From contig NZ_CP197465.1 in the NCBI RefSeq assembly GCF_052180275.1, positions 6,386,001 through 6,450,000 on the forward strand: 64,000 nt of DNA, in the 5' to 3' direction. Numbering within the stretch: position 1 is the first letter of the stretch; the number at the start of each line of letters is the position of its first letter. The DNA comes from Kumtagia sp052180275 (GTDB lineage: Bacteria; Pseudomonadota; Alphaproteobacteria; Rhizobiales; Rhizobiaceae). Positions 33,383 through 42,402 of the stretch are shown here, one piece after another. The translations under genes and the position numbers were made by a program. Under the pieces are notes generated by a model. The model was not told the origin of the DNA. It did no database searches and saw only the letters and a list, made by a program, of their open reading frames with translations.

Positions 33383-34353
33383 CGCACCCACCTCTGGCGC
33401 ACTGTCCCCAGAATGCCTTTCGGGAAGAACAGGATGAGCAGCACCAGCGCCACCCCGACGATGCCGAGATAGCTGACGTTCCAGTCCGGCAGCCAGGCTT
33501 TCAGCAGATCGCCCGAGCTGTCGATCAGGTAGAACATCAGCAGCGTGCCGACCAGCGGCCCTAGCGTCGTCGCCGCGCCGCCGAGCAGCACCCAGAGCAG
33601 TGGCAGGATGGAGTATTGCACCGACGCGAAGGTCGCGCCGACATAGCCGAACAGGATCGCATAGGCCGCGCCCGCCGCCGCGCAGATCGTGCCCGAAACC
33701 ACCGTGGCCGCCAGCTTGTTGGCGAAGGTGTCGAACCCCAGCATGCGGGCGCGCTCCTCGTTCTCGCGGATCGCCACCAGCACCCGGCCGAAACGCGAGC
33801 GCACGACCGCCAGCGTGATCATCAGCACGACCGCGAAGAGGGAGAGCGCCGCGAGATAGCGGAACGAGGGGCTGGTCAGGTCGAGCGTTGCGCCGGCAAA
33901 CGATATCCTCCGCTGCGCCTGGGCTATCACCAACCCCTCGTCGCCGCGCGTCCACGCGCCAAAATAGAAGATCACGAGATAAAAAACCTGCGCGAACATC
34001 ATGGTGACGATCATGAAGGCGACGCCGGTGGTGCGCAGCGCGAGAAAGCCGACGGCAAGCGACAGTGCTGCGCCGGCTGCAAGCCCGGCGGCGAAGGCTG
34101 GGACGACACCCCAGCCGAGATGCACCATCGTCAGTCCCGCACCATACAGCCCCGCGCCGAAGAACATGGCGTGCCCCAGGCTGAGCAGGCCAGCATAACC
34201 GAACAGGAGGTTATAACCCATGGCGAACACCGCCAGCACCATGACCCTGGCCAGCACGCCGTGATGATAGTCCGGCAGCACGAAGCCGAGCGCCAGCAGG
34301 AGCGCGATCACCGCGGCATGCAGCAGGTAGGCCTTTGCCGGCGAAGCGCTCAT
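33370..34353 (-). CDS. livM: Branched-chain amino acid-type ABC transporter permease LivM
   Basis: A 327-residue LivM permease with about nine to ten hydrophobic helices: GYNLLFGYAGLLSLGHAMFFGAGLY is the family signature, and the C-terminal cytoplasmic contact motif ENEERARMLGFDTFANKLAA couples to the ATPases. It forms the channel with LivH. It overlaps livG by 13 nt and livH by 4 nt. Confidence 0.92.
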   Translation of the reverse strand: MSASPAKAYLLHAAVIALLLALGFVLPDYHHGVLARVMVLAVFAMGYNLLFGYAGLLSLGHAMFFGAGLYGAGLTMVHLGWGVVPAFAAGLAAGAALSLAVGFLALRTTGVAFMIVTMMFAQVFYLVIFYFGAWTRGDEGLVIAQAQRRISFAGATLDLTSPSFRYLAALSLFAVVLMITLAVVRSRFGRVLVAIRENEERARMLGFDTFANKLAATVVSGTICAAAGAAYAILFGYVGATFASVQYSILPLLWVLLGGAATTLGPLVGTLLMFYLIDSSGDLLKAWLPDWNVSYLGIVGVALVLLILFFPKGILGTVRQRWVRWLP

Positions 34354-35231
34354 CGCGCCGCCGTGCCGAACAGGCCCTGCGGCCGGAACACCAGCACCAT
34401 GGCGACCACCAGCGTCGCGATGATCTTCGCCAGCGTCGGCGAGAAGAAGACGGAGATGATGCCGTCGCCGAGCCCGACGATCAGCGCGGCGATCACCGTG
34501 CCGCGCAGCGAGCCCAGCCCGCCGATGATGACGACGATGAAGGACAGCAGCAGCGGATCGCGGCCCATCAGATAATGCGCCTGGCTGATTGGAACGATCA
34601 GCACCGCGGCCACCGCCGCCAGCATCGCACCCAGCGCGAACACGCCGGCATAGACGCGGTCGACCGGAATGCCGAAGGCTTGCGCCGTCTCTCGGTCATA
34701 TTGCGTGGCGCGCATGACCAGTCCGACCTTCGTCTTCGTCAGCACGAACCACGTCGCAGCGAGCAGCAGCGCCGAGGCGGCGATCACCGACAGCTTGTAG
34801 CCGGAATAGCCGAACCACGGCAGCAGGATACGGTAATTGAACGGCGCCTCGACCGGCCGCGCCTCGGGGCCGTAGAAAGTCAGCGCCGCCTGCTGAAAAA
34901 TGTAGAGCAGGCCGATGGTGGCGACGATGGTCGATTCCGGATTGTACTCCAGCCTGCGCAGCACCAGCCGCTCGGAGACGAGCGCGATAGCTCCGCCGAT
35001 CAGCGGGCTTATGACGAGCGCGGCCAGAAAGCCCAGCGCCGGATGGCCGGTCACCAGCGAGGCCACCCACCAGGCCAACACGGCGCCGAGCATATAGAAC
35101 TCGCCATGCGCGACATTGACCACCCGCATGACGCCGAACACCAGCGACAGGCCAAGCGCCGTCAGCGCCAGCACCGCCGAATTGACGAGACCTTCGAGTG
35201 TGGCGAGCAGCAGGTGAGGACCGAAGGCCAT
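34350..35231 (-). CDS. livH: Branched-chain amino acid-type ABC transporter permease LivH
   Basis: A 293-residue LivH permease: LGLSLVFGVMRVVNVAHGEFYMLGA near the start is diagnostic and MRATQYDRETAQAFGIPVDRVYAG is the ATPase-contact loop; GGLGSLRGTVIAALIVGLGDG closes the pore motif. Its ATG is directly adjacent to the stop of the RelE/ParE-type toxin gene, with GAGG 8 nt upstream inside that gene, so it is translated from the same transcript as the toxin-antitoxin pair. Confidence 0.92.
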   Translation of the reverse strand: MAFGPHLLLATLEGLVNSAVLALTALGLSLVFGVMRVVNVAHGEFYMLGAVLAWWVASLVTGHPALGFLAALVISPLIGGAIALVSERLVLRRLEYNPESTIVATIGLLYIFQQAALTFYGPEARPVEAPFNYRILLPWFGYSGYKLSVIAASALLLAATWFVLTKTKVGLVMRATQYDRETAQAFGIPVDRVYAGVFALGAMLAAVAAVLIVPISQAHYLMGRDPLLLSFIVVIIGGLGSLRGTVIAALIVGLGDGIISVFFSPTLAKIIATLVVAMVLVFRPQGLFGTAAR

Positions 35232-35528
35232 TCAGCCGTCCTCGTCGGCTGATTCCGGCGGCCATTGGCGGGCGGTGTGGAGGACAGCATGAACATAAAT
35301 CGCGTCGTCCTGAATTTCGTAGACGAGGCGATAGTTCGGATGGGGAATCAGTTCGCGCGTTCCCGGCAACTCGCCCGGTCGGCCCATATGAGGAAACTTG
35401 GCCGCTCTTTCAGCCGCGGTCTTGAAGAGAAGGTCCATTCTCGCAGCGGCAACAGGATTGTCAGCCTCGATGAAATCAAAAAATTCGTCACGGTCCTTTT
35501 CGGCATCCTTGGACCAGCGAACCTTCAC
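35232..35528 (-). CDS. RelE/ParE family toxin
   Basis: A 98-residue ParE/RelE-fold protein: KVRWSKDAEKDRDEFFDFI, then the ParE-like G-R-P-G-E-L-P-G-T-R-E-L core and YRLVYEIQDDAIYVHAVLHTARQWP. ParE-type members poison gyrase, RelE types cut mRNA on ribosomes; the motif set here (LPGTREL, YRLVYEI, HTARQ) suits the ParE side. Start overlaps the antitoxin stop by 4 nt, and the stop touches the livH start. A self-contained antitoxin-toxin pair between livK and livH is unusual. Confidence 0.88.
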   Translation of the reverse strand: MKVRWSKDAEKDRDEFFDFIEADNPVAAARMDLLFKTAAERAAKFPHMGRPGELPGTRELIPHPNYRLVYEIQDDAIYVHAVLHTARQWPPESADEDG

Positions 35529-35809
35529 GCATTGTCCTCGCTTGCTTTACGCAGGATTTCCTCGCGACGGCGCTGAAACTTCGCTTCCACCTCTTCTCCG
35601 GAAAGCCATTTGCCGGCCGCAATGGAGGCGCGGGAACGCTCCACCTTTCGGCGCAGGAATTCGACATACTCCCGATCCTGATTGACAAAATCGCGCATGA
35701 ATTCGCGGACGATCTGCGACGCCGGGCGGTCGTCATGCTTGGCGGCCGCCATGAACGCATCGCGCAGTTCCGGCTCCAGTTTCATCGTGAAGACGGCTTC
35801 CTTGGCCAT
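35525..35809 (-). CDS. Ribbon-helix-helix antitoxin
   Basis: A 94-residue antitoxin: the beta strand EAVFTMKLE and helices PELRDAFMAAAKHDD and PASQIVREFMRDFV form a ribbon-helix-helix DNA-binding domain, followed by a charged flexible tail (YVEFLRRKVERSRASIAAGK, EEVEAKFQRRREEIL) that would wrap the toxin. ATG 35809 has GGAG 6 nt upstream; ATG 35815 is a second choice with poor spacing. A perfect palindrome lies right upstream, giving a textbook autoregulated antitoxin-toxin operon. Confidence 0.85.
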   Translation of the reverse strand: MAKEAVFTMKLEPELRDAFMAAAKHDDRPASQIVREFMRDFVNQDREYVEFLRRKVERSRASIAAGKWLSGEEVEAKFQRRREEILRKASEDNA

Positions 35810-35823
35810 GGTCATCTCCGATC

Positions 35824-35859
35824 GAGGTACTGACGACGTATATACCACGTCAGTACCTC
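35824..35859. promoter_or_regulatory. Perfect palindromic operator of the toxin-antitoxin operon
   Basis: GAGGTACTGACG (35824-35835) and CGTCAGTACCTC (35848-35859) are perfect 12-bp arms around a 12-nt spacer. On the minus strand the spacer reads TGGTATATACGT, an extended -10-like TG-N-TATATA, so an RHH antitoxin bound here would cover the promoter. The site ends 15 nt before the antitoxin start. Confidence 0.75.
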
Positions 35860-35892
35860 CGTCACCAGACCGGTCACATTCGGATGCCGTCC

Positions 35893-37194
35893 TCACAGCG
35901 GCTGGATCGTATAATCTCCTTCCGGCTCGTAGAGCCCGTCCTCGATCGTCGTGCGGTGCACGACCTTGAGCTTGCCGCCTTCGACTTTGGAAATGTTCTG
36001 GTGGCCAAAGCACTGGTGAATCTTGCCATTGAAGGTCTTGTCGCCCTGCGGATGCTCGGGTCCTTCGGCGAAGGCGGTCAGCGCCTCGGTCGCCTCGACA
36101 AGCTTGGCGCGATCCTCAGGCCCCTTGTAGCCGGAATCCTCCATCGCCTTCTTGATGACGTAGAGCGTTTCCCAGCAGCCGAACATGTGGGCGGCCGTCG
36201 ACACGTCCTTGGGATCGCCCAGCGCCGCGCCGTTCTCGTCGATGCCGACGGCGGCGCGATAGGCTTTCTGCGCCTCGCTGTCGTTGTCCTGCGCGTAGCG
36301 CGGCGAGCCTTCCCAAAAATGGCTGCCGTCCAGAAATTCCAGGCCGGGGCTGTTGATGTCGACCGCCTCGAGACTGTCGATGAAGCCGAAGAGCTGCGGC
36401 CGGTTGGTGCCGTAGAACTCGCCGAGTTCCTTGACGAAGGTCAGCACCGCCGGCCCGACCATGACGTGGTAGAGCACCTCGGTGTCGGCCGGAATCTGCG
36501 GAAAATACTTTGTGAACGAGCTTTCCGTCGGCGGAATGGCGATCTGCGCGATGACTTCCGAGCCCTGCGCCTTCAAAGCCGGCGGCAGGTAGTCGCGATG
36601 GTCGTAGCCGAAGGCGAAGTCCGGGAAAATCTGCGTGACCTTCTTGCCGACATTGCCGGCGATCCACGGCGCCATCGCCTGAATCTGGCTCTTCACGTCG
36701 GTGATGCCGGGTTGGAAGACGTAGCGGTTGAGTTTGGTCGAGGCGACGTGGTGGCCCTCGCTGACGACGAAATAGGGCAGTTTTGCCTCGCCCGCCGCCG
36801 GCGCCGAGCCGATCACCACATGGCTGAACAACGTGCCGTAGGCGACGTCGACCTTGTGCTGGGTAGCGAATTTTCCGATTACCTCGGCGCCGCGGCCGGG
36901 GTCGGTGCCGTCGTCCTCGATGATGATCTCGACCGGGCGCCCGTTGATGCCGCCCGCATCGTTGATCAGCTTGATCGCAGCGGCGGTCGTCTTCTCGTAC
37001 CAGCGGCCATAGGCGGCGCCGATGCCGGTGCGGTGCGACTGGAAGCCGATCTTGATCGGCGCCGAACTCTGCGCCTGCGAATAGCGCACAAACCCCGGAG
37101 CCGCCACGAGGCCGGCCGAAGCCGCAATCCCCTTGAGGGCGGTGCGGCGATTGAGACGCGTGCCGATGAGGCTGGAAGCCTTGCTTGTGGTCAT
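35893..37194 (-). CDS. ABC transporter substrate-binding protein (LivK-like, periplasmic binding fold type 1)
   Basis: A 433-residue type 1 periplasmic binding protein with a Tat-type leader (RLNRRTALKGIAASAGLVAAPG). The first lobe starts APIKIGFQSHRTGIGAAYGRW, has GGINGRPVEIIIEDDGTDPGRGAE and VDVAYGTLFSHVVIGSAP; the second includes HVMVGPAVLTFVKELGEFYG. It binds an amino acid, amide or related acid for the LivHMGF transporter encoded downstream, but the toxin-antitoxin pair lies in between. The start has AGGGG upstream. Confidence 0.88.
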   Translation of the reverse strand: MTTSKASSLIGTRLNRRTALKGIAASAGLVAAPGFVRYSQAQSSAPIKIGFQSHRTGIGAAYGRWYEKTTAAAIKLINDAGGINGRPVEIIIEDDGTDPGRGAEVIGKFATQHKVDVAYGTLFSHVVIGSAPAAGEAKLPYFVVSEGHHVASTKLNRYVFQPGITDVKSQIQAMAPWIAGNVGKKVTQIFPDFAFGYDHRDYLPPALKAQGSEVIAQIAIPPTESSFTKYFPQIPADTEVLYHVMVGPAVLTFVKELGEFYGTNRPQLFGFIDSLEAVDINSPGLEFLDGSHFWEGSPRYAQDNDSEAQKAYRAAVGIDENGAALGDPKDVSTAAHMFGCWETLYVIKKAMEDSGYKGPEDRAKLVEATEALTAFAEGPEHPQGDKTFNGKIHQCFGHQNISKVEGGKLKVVHRTTIEDGLYEPEGDYTIQPL

Positions 37195-37340
37195 GCCTGT
37201 CCCCTCTGACGATCTGTCCGGAGCCGCGTGGCGCAGGTCCCCGGCGCCCGAAACGCATTGATGCGGAAACTAAATCATCAATCCTTGGGTGCCGCAAGGG
37301 CAGGCTGGCGCGACAATGCTGCGACGCACAAGCTTCACGC

Positions 37341-38804
37341 CTACCCGGCTGTCGGCGTCGACAAAAGCCAGAGCCCGAACACCGTGTAGCCGATCATCAG
37401 CAGCGTCAGCGGCACCTGTGAAAACAGCGCTCCTCGCGATCCGGCGTGCAGCCGCGAGGCCAGACCATGCGCAACCAGCACCGCCAGCACATGCCCGCCG
37501 ATGATTGCAAAAGCCTGGGCGTTCCAGATGAGCACGGCCTGCTCCGACCCCATGACGATACCCGCGGACACCGGCATATAGGCGGTTCCGAAGAGGTTCC
37601 AGCCAAGCCCGAACGGGTCCGAAAGCGCCACCGCCGCATATTGCGCGTTGACCAGGAAGGCGGTCAGGTAATGCGAGAAATGATAAGCGAGCGCGATCGG
37701 CACGATCGACCACACCAACAGCCCCGCCGCGCGCCGCGCCGATCCTTCGCCGGCCAACCGTTCACCGAGAGAGACGCAAATCAGGAACACCCCAGCAAGC
37801 GCGGCAAACATCCCGGCCAGGCCAAGCGTGTTGATGGCCTGCAGCGCGGAGCGTCCGGGAAACTCCAGCGGGTTGATGCCGTTCGCGCCCAGCCACAGGA
37901 ACGTCTTCGAAAATCCGTCGAAGGACACGGATGCAAGCGCCAGCAGCAGGAACAGCGTGACGGACAGCGGCAGCGGCTGTTCGGCCCAAAGCTTTGCGCC
38001 CGGCAGGCAGAGCGAGACGGGTCTCCGGTTGCCGTCCGTCGCAGAATGAAAAATGCCGAAGCGGGAAACCATTCGGAAAAACACGGACAGAAACTCGCCA
38101 CGTCCACTCCAGACATCATGGCCGACCACCAGCATGATCGCAAAGGCCAACATCCAGTAGCCGCCGACGGCAAGTGCCAGCCGGTACGGATCGTCGGGCG
38201 CAACATCGATCAGTTCGAACCATGCGAAGGCAGCAAACAGAATGACCGCCGGCCAGTAGCCAAGCCATTCGGGATATTTCAGCCCGGCCTCTTTCGGAAT
38301 TACTGCGCCGGCTAATTTTAGTGGCGCATACCAAGGGTCGATCCAGCGCCAAAGGTTGCCGAACGCGCCCTGAACAAGTGTCAGGCCGATCCACAGCAGC
38401 GTCCACACCGTCAGCGGCAGCGGGTTCGACAGCGGGTCGCGACTGCCGAAGATGCCGGCGGCAATCAACGCGCAGAGGATCAGGAACGACACGAGGCTCG
38501 TCCAGAACCGCAGCCTGTCCGGCACGGCAAACAGGGGCAACCGCCACGCAGCCAGTTTCTCCAGCGTCGTTTGCGGGACGAAGAACAGCGCCAGGAAGCT
38601 TGCCGCCACCACGACCGCGCCGCCGAACAGATAATAGCCGGTCGGCAACAGCAGCACGTAGCCGCGATCGGAGGCATGGGCGAAGGCGGCGGTCGGGGCG
38701 AGAGCGAAAGCCGCGCAGCTGAACGCGACGATCCTCGCGGTTGGCCACCTGCCGTCGTCGCCCGCATGGCGTTCCTTCGCACCCCCCTCTGTCCTGCCGG
38801 ACAT
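37341..38804 (-). CDS. Multi-pass membrane protein of unknown function, 5-prime end supplied by the repeat
   Basis: I do not recognise a function. The protein has a leader (ARIVAFSCAAFALAPTAAFAHASDRGYVLLLPTGYY) and about 12 hydrophobic segments, with charged loops such as WRWIDPWYAPLKLAG and a terminal GYTVFGLWLLSTPTAG. No start codon exists between the leader and the palindromic repeat, so translation must begin inside it: the ATG at 38804 (MSGRTEGGAKERH, 487 residues) with GAGGGGGAG just before it, or a TTG at 38957 beyond it. An intact ancestor probably began near the leader. It stands alone between livK and pncB. Confidence 0.65.
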   Translation of the reverse strand: MSGRTEGGAKERHAGDDGRWPTARIVAFSCAAFALAPTAAFAHASDRGYVLLLPTGYYLFGGAVVVAASFLALFFVPQTTLEKLAAWRLPLFAVPDRLRFWTSLVSFLILCALIAAGIFGSRDPLSNPLPLTVWTLLWIGLTLVQGAFGNLWRWIDPWYAPLKLAGAVIPKEAGLKYPEWLGYWPAVILFAAFAWFELIDVAPDDPYRLALAVGGYWMLAFAIMLVVGHDVWSGRGEFLSVFFRMVSRFGIFHSATDGNRRPVSLCLPGAKLWAEQPLPLSVTLFLLLALASVSFDGFSKTFLWLGANGINPLEFPGRSALQAINTLGLAGMFAALAGVFLICVSLGERLAGEGSARRAAGLLVWSIVPIALAYHFSHYLTAFLVNAQYAAVALSDPFGLGWNLFGTAYMPVSAGIVMGSEQAVLIWNAQAFAIIGGHVLAVLVAHGLASRLHAGSRGALFSQVPLTLLMIGYTVFGLWLLSTPTAG

Positions 38805-38949
38805 CTCCCCCTCAAGGGGGGAGATTGGCAGCTTCAGCATTGCCGTCTGCACTTCAACGATGGCGATTGGCGAAAGCCGAGCCGCCGGCGCGATCTCCCC
38901 CCTTGAGGGGGAGATGTCCGGCAGGACAGAGGGGGGTGCGAAGGAATGC
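38769..38949. repeat. Long palindromic element, copy C (5-prime end of a membrane-protein gene)
   Basis: Arms of about 57 nt with one mismatch near the outer end (GCGTTCCTTCGCAC against GTGCGAAGGAATGC). The core matches copies A and B, but the outer stem is copy-specific. Its right-to-left reading supplies the only start codons available to the downstream membrane protein. Confidence 0.93.
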
Positions 38950-39023
38950 GACGGCAACGATCCGGGCCCGTATGATCGGCAGAGCCTAGCAGTCGTGCGC
39001 TCCGTTGTCCGCAGACAACGCTG

Positions 39024-40328
39024 TCAAACCTTCACCTTCTGCTCCACCCGCTCCTCATTCCCGAACACCCGCAAATACCGCGCGATCTCCGCGGCTTCGC
39101 CGGTGGCCTTGGCGGGATTGTCGGAGAGTTTGACCGCGGGGCGGCCATTGGCTTCCGTCACCTTGCACACCAGCGATATGGCGTTCATCCGGTCGGTCTC
39201 GATCGGCGCGCAGTCCTCGAAATCGTTGGTCAGATTGGTGCCCCAGCCGAAGGCCATGCGCACCTTGCCGTCGAAATGTTTGTAGGTCTCCTCGATGGCG
39301 TCGACGTCCAGCCCGTCGGAAAAGATCAGCAGCCGGTTGCGCGGGTCGACGCCCTTCGAGCGCCACCACGCCAGAATCTTCTCGCCGCCCTCGATCGGCG
39401 GCGCGCTGTCGGGGCGGAAACCCGTCCAGTCGGCTACCCAGTCCGGCGCGTCGCGCAGGAAGGAGGCCGTGCCGAAAGCGTCGGGCAACACGATCAGCAG
39501 ATTGCCGCCGTAATAACGCTGCCAGTCCAGCAGGACGTGATAGGGCGACTGGCGCAACGCCTCGTCCGTCCCGGTCAACGCCGCGAACACCATCGGCAGT
39601 TCGTGCGCGTTGGTGCCCAGTGCCTCCAGGTCGGTGTCCATGGCAAGCTTGACGTTGCTGGTGCCGGTGAAAGCGTCGCCGATGCCTTCCTTTAGCGCCT
39701 CGACGCACCAGCGCTGCCACAGAAAACTGTGGCGTCGACGCGTGCCGAAGTCGGACACCTTGAGGTTCGGGAGCTTGCGCAGCCGCTCGGTCTTGTCCCA
39801 CAGCTTTGCCTTGGCGCGGGCATAAAGCACGTCGAGCGAGAATGGTCCAAAACCGCTCATCGCGGCGCGCGAGCGCAACTCGTTGATGATGGCCAGCGCC
39901 GGGATCTCCCACATGGAGGTGTACATCCACGGCCCGTGGAAATGCAGCTCGTACTGGCCGTCCCGCTTTTCCAGCTCGTATTCGGGCAGTCGGAAATTCT
40001 CCAGCCAGGACAGGAATTCCGGCTCGAATATCTGCTTGCGGCCGTAAAAACTGTTGCCGGCCAGCCAGATCATCTCCTTCTTGCCGAAGCGCAGCGTGCG
40101 CGCATGGTCCAACTGCTCGCGCAGCGCACCCTCGTCGATCTCTTCCGCCAGCCGGGCGCTGGTGGTGCGGTTGATCAGCGAGAAGGTGGCGTCGACTTTC
40201 GGATACATGCCCCAGATCATCTGCAGCATGAGCAATTTGTAGAAATCGGTGTCCAGCAGGCTGCGGACGATCGGATCCAGCTTCCAGGCATGGTTATAGA
40301 CGCGCCTGGCGATATCGGTCTTGGTCAT
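39024..40328 (-). CDS. pncB: Nicotinate phosphoribosyltransferase
   Basis: A 434-residue PncB protein: LLDTDFYKLLMLQMIWGMYP at the start, NSFYGRKQIFEPEFLSWLENF, the FGTRRRHSF segment that holds the phosphate-binding His, and AFGWGTNLTNDFEDCAPI at the end. It converts nicotinate and PRPP to nicotinate mononucleotide, coupled to ATP hydrolysis, in the Preiss-Handler NAD pathway. Together with pncA at 20.9 kb it completes nicotinamide salvage within this window, though the two are not cotranscribed. Stop and start are well separated from neighbours. Confidence 0.95.
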   Translation of the reverse strand: MTKTDIARRVYNHAWKLDPIVRSLLDTDFYKLLMLQMIWGMYPKVDATFSLINRTTSARLAEEIDEGALREQLDHARTLRFGKKEMIWLAGNSFYGRKQIFEPEFLSWLENFRLPEYELEKRDGQYELHFHGPWMYTSMWEIPALAIINELRSRAAMSGFGPFSLDVLYARAKAKLWDKTERLRKLPNLKVSDFGTRRRHSFLWQRWCVEALKEGIGDAFTGTSNVKLAMDTDLEALGTNAHELPMVFAALTGTDEALRQSPYHVLLDWQRYYGGNLLIVLPDAFGTASFLRDAPDWVADWTGFRPDSAPPIEGGEKILAWWRSKGVDPRNRLLIFSDGLDVDAIEETYKHFDGKVRMAFGWGTNLTNDFEDCAPIETDRMNAISLVCKVTEANGRPAVKLSDNPAKATGEAAEIARYLRVFGNEERVEQKVKV

Positions 40329-40470
40329 CGACCCAAAAAACCCCGCTTCTTCCTGCCGGGCCGGTCAGGACCCGGAAGCGCCTATAGCATCGAAATTTTC
40401 CGCGTGCTGCAGCTTTCCTTTGGTCCTGCCCGGCGCAGGCCGGCGCCGGTCCGGCCCTATGCGACTGCGC

Positions 40471-41223
40471 CTACCGCGCCACGTAGCCGCCGTCGGCAGA
40501 GAGGATGGCGCCGGTGATGAACGACGACGCGTCGGAGGCCAGGAACGCGATCACCTCGGCGATCTCTTGCGGCGAACCGATGCGGCCCATCGGATGCGCG
40601 GCCTTGATGGCGCGCTCGGCGGCGACGGGGTCCGGCTGGCTGTCCAGATAGCGCGTCAGGAACGGCGTATCGACCGAGCCCGGCGCCACCGAATTCACCC
40701 GCACGCCATGTTCCGCATAATCCACCGCGAGCTGCCGCGTCAGTTGCACGATCGCGCCCTTGCTGGCGCAGTAGGCCGCCTGCAAGGGCAGCCCCACCAG
40801 GCCGGAGATCGAGCTGACGCTGACGATCGAGCCGCTCTTTTGCTTGATCATTTCCGGCAATACGGCGCGGCAGTGGTGGAACACGCCGGTGACGTTGACC
40901 GCCATCAGGTCGTTCCACTCATCCTCCTCGGTCGACAATATGTCCTTGGTGATGATGACAGCCGCATTGTTGACGAGGATATCCAGCCGCCCGAAGCGCG
41001 CCAGCGCCACCTCGACCGCCTTGCGCGCCGTTCCGGCTTTCCGCACATCGCCCGCCACCGCCGCGACGTTCGGCGCTTCCAGATTTGCGACATTGGCGTC
41101 GACGTCCTCGGCCACCACCGAGGCGCCGCGCCGCGTCAGCAGTTCGACAGTCGCCCGCCCAACGCCGCCTGCCGCCCCCGTGACGATCGCAACCTTGCCG
41201 TCGAGCGGCTTTGCCTGATTCAT
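40471..41223 (-). CDS. Short-chain dehydrogenase/reductase (FabG-like)
   Basis: A 250-residue classical SDR: cofactor motif TGAAGGVGRATVE, a D in AEDVDANVANL that favours NAD, ILVNNAAV, the catalytic S (SVSSISG) and YxxxK (YCASKGA), and the terminal GAILSADGGYVAR. It oxidises or reduces a small alcohol or ketone; the substrate cannot be read. It has a strong GGGAGGG ribosome site and stands alone, ahead of a 300-nt upstream region holding no clear gene. Confidence 0.88.
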   Translation of the reverse strand: MNQAKPLDGKVAIVTGAAGGVGRATVELLTRRGASVVAEDVDANVANLEAPNVAAVAGDVRKAGTARKAVEVALARFGRLDILVNNAAVIITKDILSTEEDEWNDLMAVNVTGVFHHCRAVLPEMIKQKSGSIVSVSSISGLVGLPLQAAYCASKGAIVQLTRQLAVDYAEHGVRVNSVAPGSVDTPFLTRYLDSQPDPVAAERAIKAAHPMGRIGSPQEIAEVIAFLASDASSFITGAILSADGGYVAR

Positions 41224-41521
41224 CCGATCCCTCCCGATCTGCCTTGCCGACTCGCCTCGGCGCCCGTTCCGATATCACATTTGCAAGCGTCCGCCTGCCG
41301 CCGCCTACATTCCGCGCTTCGATTGCTGCTCCTGTGGGGCTGATGAAGTGACCGCAAGTCACCGGTGCGCGTTTTTTTCACCGTCGAAAAATGACGAACG
41401 GGAATCCGATTTGCAAACGCCTTGAGGATGCCGGAATTCAACGACAGCTGACATCCGGGCGCAGTACATTTCAGCATGTTGCGCTGCGCTCTGCCATGAA
41501 GTTCCGGATAAGGGGGGATGT
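41224..41521. other. Non-coding region between SDR gene and frameshifted membrane gene
   Basis: About 300 nt of divergent upstream sequence. It holds the SDR ribosome site (GGGAGGG near 41226-41233) and AT-richer blocks around 41370-41420 that could be promoters. I see no gene, repeat or hairpin of note. Confidence 0.4.
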
Positions 41522-42402
41522 GTGACTGAGGCGCGCGCGCAAGGCGATAGCCTTCACCAAGGGGCCGGCGAAAACAGTACCGGCCTTACCGTATCCGGGC
41601 CTGTCCGGCGGGATGTGCCGGCCAAAACCAGCGAGGCTGGGATTCTCGGTATTTGGTGCGCGCTGGTAACCGCCTTCCTCGTCTGGGCAGTCTATCCAAG
41701 TTCCTATCCAGGATGGAAATCCGCTGGCTTCCTTCACCTGTTGTGGTTCGGCGGCCCGTTGATCGTCTTTGCGGTATCGGGCTGGGCACTTTTGTCCGGA
41801 AGACCATCACGACTGCTGATGGCTCGCGCGATCCTGGTTCATTTCATCATCAGCCTGATCGGCCCTCCGATCTTGCTGGCGATATCGCTTTTCAACCCGG
41901 CTACCTGTTGCTCATCTTCTTCGGAGGATTGATCGACATCCCGATCGTCGTGCTGACATGGCTGAGGAGCGGCAAGCTGAGCGAGACACGACGCTCCAAT
42001 GCGTTGATCGCGCTTTCGATCCCCGGAACGGTCGCTGCGCTTTTCTTTCTGTCCTACGTCAATATTTCGATCGTGAAATGGCGCGCACTCTCCACAGCGG
42101 GCATCATGCCGTTCTGCCTGCAAGTTCCGGCCGACCATATTGGACGGTATCGGCCTGTCACGCGATCGAGCGAGCTTACCGGTTTCGAAATGCAGGCGCT
42201 TTTCACCAATGGAGGCGGATCCTCCGACTACCAGTTCGCCTTTCATGCCGTTCTGGTCGTCGAACGAGACCAATCGACGGAGTTCTACAACTGGTCGTAT
42301 TACACGATGAACTTCGTCCGCGTTGAGGACAAATCCGTACGCGCCCTCCACCTGAACGCGGTCTGCAAACCATCGTCAGACCATCTGGCGAACCTGGGGT
42401 GA
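41522..42402 (+). pseudogene. Frameshifted membrane protein gene (two open frames)
   Basis: The first frame (41522-41932) encodes GILGIWCALVTAFLVWAVYPSS, LWFGGPLIVFAVSGWALL and LVHFIISLIGPPILLAISLF and then turns to nonsense. From about 41890 another frame continues sensibly with GYLLLIFFGGLIDIPIVVLTWLRSG, LIALSIPGTVAALFFLSYV and a soluble tail to the stop at 42402. Joining the frames near LLAISLF-NPGYLLLIFF gives one multi-pass protein with a C-terminal domain. A missing base in a T or C run near 41885-41900 explains it. I do not recognise the family. It is a recent mutation, a sequencing error, or, less likely, programmed shifting. Confidence 0.65.
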
